A DNA stretch of 64,000 bases from Sorghum bicolor (lineage: Eukaryota; Streptophyta; Magnoliopsida; Poales; Poaceae). Positions within the stretch are counted from its first letter, which is position 1. Each line of letters opens with the position of its first letter. A program made the translations under genes and the position numbers. Positions 11,264 to 20,891 of this stretch are shown one piece after another. The DNA lies in assembly GCF_000003195.3 (NCBI RefSeq), contig NC_012870.2:28760477-28824476 (forward strand). Reading direction: 5' to 3'. Below the pieces are notes generated by a model. It searched no databases and was not told where the DNA came from. It was given only the letters and a program-made list of their open reading frames with translations.

Positions 11264-12548
11264 TGTTGACGGTCCTTAATGCTCACAATTAACCATCAAC
11301 TAATCATAGAAAAGGATCCAAATGCAACCAACACCTAGATTTAGGGTTTTATCTAACAGAATTCCACGAGTTTTGGTGTTTGTCTATTTCTACAGGGGGT
11401 TATCAGGAAATACGGAAGAAAGGCCCACACGTCGGGTTTACATAGAGATATTAACGTGCTGCGCAATTTTCTACCATCTAGAAGACTCCAGAAGCCACGG
11501 GAAGGAAGCGGAGGCCGAGAGGACTCAGGGACAGGGCGCCCGCCCACCTTTCCTGGGCGCCCGCCCTCAGCCAGAGTCCAATCTGGACTCTCTTTTGGGA
11601 TATTGCTCCACCGACCTAAAGGATCAACAATAACCGTTCAATCAATGTCGGTTTGATCCAACGGCCCAGATTCACTTGAAGGGACTATAAAACCAGACCC
11701 CCTGGCCCCTGGAGATCATACCTCTTCTATAGAATCAAAGCTAGGGTTTCAATTCTTCATCCAAGTAGAGAGGATCCCTCTAGTTCTTCTAGTTCTACCT
11801 CTAGTTCATCTAGATCTAGTTCTAGTTCATCTAGTTCTAGTTCTAGTTCTAGTTCCTCTAGTTCTAGTTCTAGTTAGTTCTAGTTGTAATCTAGAAAATA
11901 GGGAGAGAGAAGAGGAGAGCGGAGGAGGAGCCGGATCTGTCGGATCTTCCTCAACATTATACTTTTGCAGCAACTGGTTCGTTCTTCATCGTTCTCCAAG
12001 TTCTTTAATTCATAACTCCTGAGTTCTTTAATTACTTTTATTTACATTCAAGTTATTTATTGGATTCTCGCTTGCATCAAGTGCTCTAGTCTTTATAACG
12101 CTAGAGTAGTAATTAATAGATTAGACGTGGTGTTTAGTCTTGCAATTACCTAGAATTGCACCCAATCCTGCGGATTGTTGTGGTAGCCTTAGGGTAGTGA
12201 CAGCCCTAACGGTCGACGTATTCCACCACGTTCGGATCGGTGTTTGTAGGACCGTAGTCAGACCTTCCTAGCTCCCTTCTCATCTCTTTCTGTGGTTAGT
12301 GCTCTGATGTCCCGATATAGATAATCTTGAAGTAATTCTTGATTCTTAGATCAACTAGAGAACTCTCAGGAAACTTCCTCTCTTCCCACCAAAAATAATT
12401 ATATAGTTATCCTTGGGCGATCTTGGATTTTAATTAGTACACTCACATTCCCTGTGGAAAATCGATACTCTGGAATACTCCCGGGTGAAAGCTACATCGG
12501 TATCCGTGCGCTTGCGGATTTTTCTGTTTGCGTTTAAAATACCCAACA
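11264..12548 (+). repeat. ATH-D 5' LTR
   Basis: TGTTGACGGTCCTTAATG to TACCCAACA. It contains TTAGGGTTT (11341-11349), twin GC boxes (11534-11545 and 11555-11566), TATAAAA (11686-11692), a degenerate CTAGTT hexamer array downstream of the start site (about 11778-11890), and the hairpin ATCCG...CGGAT (12502-12519). The roughly 100-codon open frame in U3 lies upstream of the promoter and is probably not a gene. Confidence 0.93.
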
Positions 12549-12555
12549 AGCTTTC

Positions 12556-12573
12556 TGGCGCCGTTGCCAGGGA
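12556..12573 (+). other. ATH-D primer-binding site
   Basis: TGGCGCCGTTGCCAGGGA lies seven bases after the LTR. It differs by one base from the usual TGGCGCCGTTGCCGGGGA form assigned to tRNA-Asp. Confidence 0.85.
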
Positions 12574-14370
12574 ACGGTAGCTGTGCTAGTTTCGAACCAA
12601 GTCGTCCGTGTATCCTTTTTCTTTTCCTTTTATACCACACTCACCTTATCATTTTCACCATACCACATGGATTTCACTCTAAGCATTAATGAGCATGGAA
12701 TTTATTTCATAGCCACTTCATTTACTCCATGCTCATATGCAACATCTTCCCAATCCATTGGTTTTTCCAACATCACCACATTCGAGATCTCCAACCCCCT
12801 CATCCTTTCTATTTATAAAAACTTTAAAAGGGTGGTTGTCGATGCATATGTCTATATTAAATATTGCAGATCTCGTTGAGTTGATCTTGATATAGGTCAG
12901 CGTTGGAGGGGAAACCACTTCGCCGACATAAATTGATGGTTTCCCAAGGACAAGCTTAGTGTCCTAAAACAAGCACTGATCAGATTGTAACATGAGCTTT
13001 GAATTATTTGCAACATTACCTTGTGTATTGAGCATATAAGGATAATTGTAAAAAAATTCCTTCGGGTATTCTTGTCACTAACCTTTCTAGGATTGGAGCA
13101 AGAAGATCGGATGAATGACAAGCACAAGGTATGTCCAACCAATCATCATACAACATTGAATTAAATTCATCCAAACTTGAATTTTGCAAAATTCAAGCTT
13201 GGGGGAGTACTTTACATAAAAACATCCTTTGCCATGTTGCTATGTTGGTTGTCCCTACCTTTGAGACATGCTCAATCTGTTAAATACAAATCACACTACT
13301 TCATCTCCACTTGAGTAGATCTCTATAAATGCTCTCATGCTATCTTTATTTGCTTTAGTATATGTCTAGGTTTGGAGTAGTTTCATTTATCTCTTAATTA
13401 AGCATGGTGCTCAGTTTAGGGCTAATGATCTTACTTCCAAGGGAGTTTAAATTAAGCATGATGCTTAGGTTAAAATGCCCTCCTAAATCAAATTAGACAT
13501 GGTGTCTAGGTTGATTTTTGAGCCAATAGTATGCTATAGTAGATATTGGATATTTTGTTGGACTAAACCCTGCAGGAAAACTTTCAATATCGACCTGGGA
13601 AGTCCTAAGATAAACTCACATTGGAGACAAAGAGAGACACACATGAAGTTTAACAATTTACACAAGGAAGGCATAGCTCACGAGAGATGATCCATGGAGG
13701 GTGCCTCAAACATGATGCACAACTGCTAAGAAATGAAAGCTTCCACAAGGTGATACTGTACCATCACTCTTTAAGTAAGGTAACATCTTAAGGTACTTGA
13801 CTATCACTTCTATAAGCTTCTCCTTTGTTCTGGCGTTCACATGAATAAAAGAGACAAACATGTATGATTTACAACTCTAGATTAACCAACCCAATCGATT
13901 CTACATGTTTAGTCCTTCCACCTTTGTGATTCCACACTCCTAATCATATTAGCTAAAATGTTGCACACTCAATCTTTGGAAGATATATTTTATAAAAAAA
14001 ACAACAACATAAGTATAGATAGATTATCTTTCCATTAGGTTGAGTGATCTGATCTGACGAATGTTTTAAATGTTACACTCATGATCTTATTATCCATTAA
14101 CTTTGTCTTGCTCACTATGCTTAAGGTTAGAGAAGAACAAATACACTTTTGGTTCTGTTGGTGAGTTCCACCAACAGGGCCCATGCACTTGATCTCTGCT
14201 TTGTCTCTATGAGCAGGTACACTTGGAGCAAAATATGAAGGACTTTTACAACTCCCAGACTCCACCAAGTGAAGAACCTAGATCTACGAGCACAAACACA
14301 CTGGAGATACTGGACACTCAGGCAATCACTGCCCTGAGATGCTTGAGGACACAACTACTGGAGTAACCCT
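12574..14370 (+). other. ATH-D interior, no recognisable gene
   Basis: AT-rich sequence with only short open frames. A 73-codon frame starts at an ATG at 12667, where gag would be expected, but I recognise no domain. A polypurine-like AAGCTTGGGGGAG occurs at about 13196-13208. The stretch near 14200-14340 reads like a decayed gag tail. Confidence 0.5.
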
Positions 14371-14373
14371 GTT

Positions 14374-15535
14374 GTGGAAGTAATTACTGACCTTCTGCCG
14401 GTCAAGAAATACAATCCAGGACGTCCCGTCATCCCGATCTCCATCGGCATGGTGGACTTCCTAGAAGCACTCTGCAACTTTGGCTCCAGCGTCAACATTA
14501 TGCCCAGGGTACTCTATAAAAAATTCTTTACACATCCTTTCCTAGAAACAACCATGTGTTTGCAGCTTGCAGATCAGACACTAAGTTTCCCAAAAAGAAT
14601 ATTGAAGAACCTCTACGTGATTTGGTACCTTATACGCTCCAACAGACTTCGTGGTGATAGAGACTGATACTGATGAGAGGGCACCCATCATCCTAGGGAG
14701 GCCATTCCTGAACACCTCAGGAGCTATCATCTATGCTAGTGCTGCTAAAATCCATTTCTACATCAAGGGGAGGAAGGAGACGTTTACCTTCAAGAACAAG
14801 ACTATACAAATCTCAGAGCAATCCCGACATGAACCAAGGAAGAGGACCAACAGGAGGAATAGGAACAAGCAAATTTGTACCGAGTCAGCTAAGATGGTCA
14901 CTGCAGCTCAAGGAGGTCAAGATCGTCAACTCAAGTCACCTTTCTTGATCAAGAAGGACGACCCTGGTGTTCCAAGCATCAAGTGCACAATCAACGGATA
15001 CAACTTCCAGAAGATGCTTTGCGACACCGGATCTGATGTCAACATAATGGCCGCAGTCACTTTCCTGCATGGAACCATGCCCCTAAAACCGACATACATT
15101 CAGCTCCAGATGATTCTAAGGTTATTGACATAGGAGAAGACGAGTACGTTCCACCCATCATCCTTAAGAGACCGTTCCACAGCACCGTTAAAACAAGAAT
15201 CTACATTGGAACCGGAGAAGTCCACATGCACTTCCCCTCTGAGAAGGTATGCCACTATTTTACTGACCTTAACTATATAGTTGAAGACTCTAAGCAGGTC
15301 AGGACAAGAAGAAGACGACGCAACCGTAACCAGAGGAGGCAAATCATCAAGGACGGATGGGCAGACTACGAATGAGAAGTTGTAAGGTCTGAAGACATAC
15401 AACTTGAACAGAACTATCCTGAGGAGACCGTAGCACCGAGTCAGGTGTGTAGAGAGAAGATAGTTATACATGAAGAGGAGGCGCCGCCGGAACCACCGAC
15501 TACGCCATCCAGCGAATCCCAGGACGACTGAGGAA
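14374..15535 (+). pseudogene. ATH-D tandem retropepsin-like domains (broken)
   Basis: The first unit (about 14400-14830) has NPGRPVIPISIG, LCNFGSSVNIMP where the catalytic Asp of DxG is Asn, LQLADQ, and after a one-base loss near 14620 the C-terminal ILGRPFLNT. An Arg-rich linker follows, then a second unit (about 14940-15260) with DDPGVPSIKC, LCDTGSDVNIM (intact DTG) and IILKRPFHST; its middle is deleted. A stop lies near 15374. Two retropepsin units in a row are unusual; Athila-type elements normally have one. No RT follows. Likely non-functional. Confidence 0.65.
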
Positions 15536-15539
15536 ACGG

Positions 15540-17702
15540 AGAGTCCCGTTCGGAAGACTTAAAAGCACCGAACGCCTTGCCAAGAGGTAAACTTGGTAGT
15601 TATCCTTTTTCTTTCAATTATTTAAAACGGTTTGCTTAGTTAATCAGGTTCATATCATCTTAAAAAGAAAATAAAAATGTTAAAAATAGTAAGCCCCATG
15701 TGAGTATGCTCATGGCATAAAACCCATAAGTACATTCACTGTGGTGGCATAGAAATAAAATAAATATATTCCTATCCTATAGAAATAAAAATATAAAAAT
15801 AAATTTTTGATCCTACTAAAGAGAGTAACATTTATTGAGGAGGCTCAACATCATAAAGGCTAGATATTTATGCTAACACTTAACTAGTTCCACAAAGCTT
15901 TGTTGTCTATTTGAGCTCCACAGAATTCAAGGATCAAAGAAGACTAGCAGACGGAGGACATCCTAATCGCTATCAGGGTGCTGCTGACATTCAAATACAC
16001 CTTCACCACTTGCTAGCTACATTAGAAGAAACTACGTCAAAATCCAGCTTGGGGGAGAGCACCCCCATTTATCCAGCTAAGTATTCTACTCACGTTTATA
16101 CTTTACTCTAATAATAAAAAGATGCATAATCATAGAAACCCAAATAAAGATTTTGTGCTTATATATATCTTTGCTTAGTTTGCTATTAAATAAATAAATA
16201 AAGTTTGCTATGAACCCTCATGATAGCTCTCACATGGAAATGATGAATAATTGTTCTGCCATGACTAGTTCTCAAAATTAAAATCTCTCTCAAGTTTAGG
16301 CTTGACTGTTATGAATTAAGATTTGCTCTAAACCTGAACTTGTGGGGAGAGTACTTGATCTAAAGTCTAAGTCGTTAACGGATATGATATGGGAAGGTTG
16401 AGCTGCTGTTTATTTGTTCCTAGAGATGCTAGAATTCTGGAGAATTTTATTTCTGAAAATCTTTAAAATGTTGCACGATGAGTTCCTGTATGATGAGAGT
16501 TTAAATTCCTACCACAGCCATATATACATGCTTGCTAGACTTTGAGCCACATATTTACTTTTTACTGCTTATGAGCATTGTGTGTGGTCAAGCTGTGTAG
16601 ACCCTTAGGAGCTTGTCATGTGGTTAAATCAAGATTCACTTGCACGTTCACTCACACATGCTGCTTCTACTCCGGAAGTACGCATCCACATATATCCATC
16701 CATTTCCATCTCTAGAACCACCCAAAAATATTCTACTCCTAATTCGGGAGAGAATAGCCAAAAATATTTCTGTTTTTCCCCTGTGAAATAAATGCTCAAG
16801 TTATCTTGTTACTACCACTTGCTATATTATTTCAGGAGATGAGTGCTCTAAAAAAAGAGAGAAAAAAAAAGAAAAAAATATATATATACGAGGAAATAAA
16901 AAGCGGCAAGTGCCCGGAACCTCGAAGAAAAGAAAAAGTGAGACGAGAGGTAAAAATGGACAAGTGTCCGATAGTAGAATTAGAGGTACAAGATACCCAC
17001 CTAAGAGAAAAGAAAAAGAAAACATAGAGCATCTCGTTCTCCTCAAAAAATTTCAAAAGTGCAAGAAAGGTATGTATCCCCTCAAAAGAGCATAAGTAGA
17101 ATTAGACTTTCACCATTGTTATCACCATCATCACCATACACCATTCATTCGCCACACATGCACATCTTGATTTGACTTATTGACTTGTTCTTTTGGATCC
17201 ATGGTTTGACTATGCAATAAATGTCTTGTAAGTATGTATTAGCTGTCTCCCACCTATGAGCTCCAGATATCAAAAGCCTTATTAGAGTAGGGTGAGAGAG
17301 AAGGCAATGTCACTATGCCTTATACCACAAATACCACATACTTTGAGAGAAGGCATATACCATTACTGCCTTGGTAAGGATCCAGAAATACCACAAATGA
17401 GAGACTAGAGAGAGTCATACAAGGATTCTTTGAGTTTTATTTGAAAATCTGCAAAAACTCCAGAGCTATAGCTGATCAAGAATAAGAGACATGGTGCTTG
17501 ACTAGACCGTTCTATCTTTTAACTACTCAAGACAGAAGTGACGGTTACAAGTCCCATGGTGAAAGGTAAATGAGTAAGTTTTAAGTCTTAACAGTTTACT
17601 CTAACCAGAGATGAGATCTTGTTTAAACGCATGTGTATCTTTAAGTTATGAAACCACTGCAGAAACTCTTGAGTTCATCTTTGCTCAGGGACGAGCAAAG
17701 GT
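15540..17702 (+). other. ATH-D 3' noncoding region
   Basis: No gene seen. It contains an internal polypurine-like CCAGCTTGGGGGAG (16044-16057), an A-rich/TA-rich low-complexity stretch (about 16850-16890), the inverted repeats GGCAAGTGCC (16905-16914) and GGACAAGTGTCC (16958-16969), and GGTA...TACC just after. The same order is found in ATH-C and ATH-G. Confidence 0.7.
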
Positions 17703-17718
17703 TAAGCTTGGGGGAGCT
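17703..17718 (+). other. ATH-D polypurine tract
   Basis: TAAGCTTGGGGGAGCT abuts the 3' LTR, preceded by GGGACGAGCAAAGG, which is also seen at the same place in ATH-G. Confidence 0.85.
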
Positions 17719-18997
17719 TGTTGACGGTCCTTAATGCTCACAATTAACCATCAACTAATCATAGAAAAGGATCCAAATGCAACCAACACCTAGATTTAGG
17801 GTTTTATCTGACAGAATTCCACGAGTTTTGGTGTTTGTCTATTTCTGCAGGGGGTTATCAGGAAATACGGAAGAAAGGCCCAAACGTCGGGTTTACATAG
17901 AGATATTAACGTGCTGCGCTATTTTCTACCATCTAGAAGACTCCAGAAGCCACGGGAAGGAAGCGGAGGCCGAGAGGACTCAGGGACAGGGCGCCCGCCC
18001 ACCTTTCCTGGGCGCCCGCCCTCAGCCAGAGTCCAATCAGGACTCTCTTTCGGGATATTGCTCCACCGACCTAAAGGATCAACAATAACCGTTCAATCAA
18101 TGTCGGTTTGATCCAACGGCCCAGATTCACTTGAAGGGACTATAAAACCAGACCCCCTGGCCCCTGGAGATCATACCTCTTCTATAGAATCAAAGCTAGG
18201 GTTTCAATTCTTCATCCAAGTAGAGAGGATCCCTCTAGTTCTTCTAGTTCTACCTCTAGTTCATCTAGATCTAGTTCTAGTTCATCTAGTTCTAGTTCTA
18301 GTTCCTCTAGTTCTAGTTCTAGTTAGTTCTAGTTGTAATCTAGAAAATAGGGAGAGAGAAGAGGAGAGCGGAGGAGGAGCCGGATCTGTCGGATCTTCCT
18401 CAACATTATACTTTTGCAGCAACTGGTTCGTTCTTCATCGTTCTCCAAGTTCTTCAATTCATAACTCCTGAGTTCTTTAAGTACTTTTATTTACATTCAA
18501 GTTATTTATTGGATTCTCGCTTGCATCAAGTGCTCTAGTCTTTATAACGCTAGAGTAGTAATTAATAGATTAGACGTGGTGTTTAGTCTTGCAATTACCT
18601 GGAATTGCACCCAATCCTGCGGATTGTTGTGGTAGCCTTAGGGTAGTGACAGACCTAACCGTCGACGTATTCCACCACGTTCGGATCGGTGTTTGTAGGA
18701 CCGTAGTCAGACCTTCCTAGCCCCCTTCTCATCTCTTTCTGTGGTTAGTGCTCTGATGTCCCGATATAGATAATCTTGAAGTAATTCTTGATTCTTAGAT
18801 CAACTAGAGAACTCTCAGGAAACTTCCTCTCTTCCCACCAAAAATAATTATATAGTTATCCTTGGGCGATCTTGGATTTTAATTAGTACACTCACGTTCC
18901 CTGTGGAAAATCGATACTCTAGAATACTCCCGGGTGAAAGCTACATCGGTATCCGTGCGCTTGCGGATTTTTCTGTTTGTGTTTAAAATACCCAACA
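17719..18997 (+). repeat. ATH-D 3' LTR
   Basis: Same structure as the 5' copy with one CTAGTT unit fewer: GC boxes at 17989-18000 and 18010-18021, TATAAAA at 18141-18147, hexamer array about 18233-18340, end hairpin 18951-18968. Confidence 0.93.
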
Positions 18998-19002
18998 ACT
19001 AG

Positions 19003-19388
19003 CTGGACCGTGGTAGTAGTGAGGAACGTGACAATTCCGAGCTACCTTTGTAGATCACATCTCGTTAGCAGGAAGGATAGGGTTTATAGGTGCGGGTTGA
19101 ACATCCTTTGTGGTGTCTAGATTCCGTTAGCCTCCTCATTAGAACAGTAGATCATCCTTACCAAGGTTAGAAGGAGACTACGGTTGCAGTCTTCTCTATT
19201 TATCACTCACATCGAAAGACATTCTTTGTGCCTAAAGGTTAGTAGTAATAGACCGGTTAGTCAGATGCACTCTTTCTCCTAGTGGTAAAAAAATAAATAC
19301 GATACTCTGGATAATTTCCCGGGTGAAGTGCTCACCGATATCCGTGCGCTTGCGGATCAATTCCTTATTGCGTTCCCAAATATCAACA
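19003..19388 (+). repeat. ATH-C 5' LTR, second piece
   Basis: The continuation of the LTR after ATH-D, colinear with 27145-27530 of the 3' LTR. It contains the end hairpin (19340-19357) and ends AAATATCAACA. Confidence 0.92.
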
Positions 19389-19396
19389 AGCATTTC

Positions 19397-19414
19397 TGGT
19401 GCCGTTGCTGGGGA
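19397..19414 (+). other. ATH-C primer-binding site
   Basis: TGGTGCCGTTGCTGGGGA, eight bases past the LTR; a two-base variant of the tRNA-Asp-type site. Confidence 0.8.
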
Positions 19415-19520
19415 GAAAGACGGTTGCTGAGATAACCTGTGTCTTGCTATTAGCTTGTATCTATACTTTTATCTTTTCTTATCTTTTATATCCTTTATTT
19501 ATTTTCTTTATTCTTACCTT

Positions 19521-20891
19521 ATGGAATACCAAAATTCTAAATCGATCCATGAGTCTGCAATCCCTTTAGCAACTGACCTTTTACCATGGGAATCATCACA
19601 GCCTATCCAAACATCCCAGTATAAGTTAAGTTCTAGGTTGATTGCCCTGATTCAAAACCTATCTTTTTCGGGAAAGGAAGACGAAAACCCTTACCTTCAT
19701 ATTAGAGATTTTGAGCAAACATGTGATTGTCTTCGCATTGAAGGCATTTCTGATAAGACTTTACGTTGGAAGCTTTTTCCTTTTTCTCTAAGGGGAGAAG
19801 CTAGACAATGGTACAGTCAGAAGGTAAGTCAACAACAAGGTGAATGGGGAGTTTTACGAGCCAACTTTTGCCTAGATTTCTATTCCCTTGACCGTATAGC
19901 CGACCTTAGACTCGAAGTCCTATCTTTTAATCAAAAAGATAATGAAACTTTGGGAAAATCCTGGAAACGTTTTTCTGATCTTTTAGAATCTGGTCCAAAC
20001 CTTAATCTTGAAGACCCTATTCTTTTATTTCACTTTTTTCGAGGTCTTCATAAAAATCATAAACAAATGCTGCACACAATGTCTAGAGGTTCTTTCTTTC
20101 GCATCCCTGCTGATGAAGCAAGAGTGATCCTAGATAGAATCCTAGAAGCTGAAATGGATAACACCCTTCATGATGAAACCTACGAAGCCAAAGTAGACAC
20201 TCTGCCAAATTCTTCATCTACTTTAGCTATTCCAAGTTTTGAGCCACAAGAGGAAGAAATTCCACTACCGGACTTCATGCTGGATATAGAATCCGATCTT
20301 TTTGCCGATTTTGGAAATATTTCAAACTACCATTCTATTGACAAACCCCAAAACGGCCAGTTTAGCATTTATTTACCAAGTGAATATCAATTGAGAGAGC
20401 TTATCTCAGTAATGAGTAGCGAATGGTTGGAGGAATCAGAGCTTTCCTCTGATGTGATCCGTTTGGACACACCCTCTATAACTATACGCTGTGCTTATAA
20501 TTCTGATCGATTTAATGCTCTTTATAATCCTGTTGTGGGGATCAACATCATGTCTGAATCCTTTGCTCTTAAACTATTTAAAAATTTTGTCTTAACCCCC
20601 ACAACAAAGGTCATAAAGGAATCTTCGGGACGATTAGTCCCCAGTCTTGGAATTATTAATGTCCTACCTCTTACGGTAGAAGGCTCCATGGTTCATTTGA
20701 ACTTCTATATCTTTGATACATGGGACTTCGACCTGTTAATAGGACAACCTTTTAGATGGCTCCTTTATGAAGGTCAGACTGGAAAGCTACACATTTCTTT
20801 TAGAAAAACTTTTAAATTCCCAATAATAATTTCACACTCCTTAAATAATAAGGAAAGTCATATCTTTTGCCTGATCCTATGGAGGAAGTAA
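19521..20891 (+). CDS. gag: ATH-C gag with degenerate protease-like C-terminus
   Basis: 456 codons from ATG 19521 ([10 protein letters not shown]); an upstream in-frame extension to 19455 lacks a better start. The N-terminal half is a capsid-type Gag domain ([30 protein letters not shown]). The C-terminal 130 residues have a retropepsin-like arrangement ending DLLIGQPF, but where DTG or DSG is expected the sequence is NPVVGINIM, so no catalytic Asp is visible. No zinc knuckle is seen. The end overlaps pol, which lies in the -1 frame. Role: particle assembly around the element RNA in the cytoplasm. Confidence 0.88.
   Translation: MEYQNSKSIHESAIPLATDLLPWESSQPIQTSQYKLSSRLIALIQNLSFSGKEDENPYLHIRDFEQTCDCLRIEGISDKTLRWKLFPFSLRGEARQWYSQKVSQQQGEWGVLRANFCLDFYSLDRIADLRLEVLSFNQKDNETLGKSWKRFSDLLESGPNLNLEDPILLFHFFRGLHKNHKQMLHTMSRGSFFRIPADEARVILDRILEAEMDNTLHDETYEAKVDTLPNSSSTLAIPSFEPQEEEIPLPDFMLDIESDLFADFGNISNYHSIDKPQNGQFSIYLPSEYQLRELISVMSSEWLEESELSSDVIRLDTPSITIRCAYNSDRFNALYNPVVGINIMSESFALKLFKNFVLTPTTKVIKESSGRLVPSLGIINVLPLTVEGSMVHLNFYIFDTWDFDLLIGQPFRWLLYEGQTGKLHISFRKTFKFPIIISHSLNNKESHIFCLILWRK

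Larger units (their letters stand above)
11264..18997 (+). mobile_element. ATH-D: non-autonomous Athila-like element with LTRs of about 1.28 kb
   Basis: Flanked by ACTAG (11259-11263, 18998-19002). LTRs are 11264-12548 and 17719-18997, differing at 15 sites plus one 6-bp CTAGTT unit. The 5.2-kb interior has a perfect primer site and polypurine tract but no RT, RNase H or integrase and no clear gag. The only recognisable coding remains are two tandem protease-like domains (14374-15535). It would need an autonomous partner's proteins to move; shared 3' motifs suggest an ATH-C-like partner (inference). Confidence 0.92.

Noticed and set aside
16822..17095. Short frames on both strands at 16822-17095 in ATH-D.
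   Set aside because: They arise from A-rich low-complexity sequence and the noncoding hairpin block; frames differ among the sister elements.
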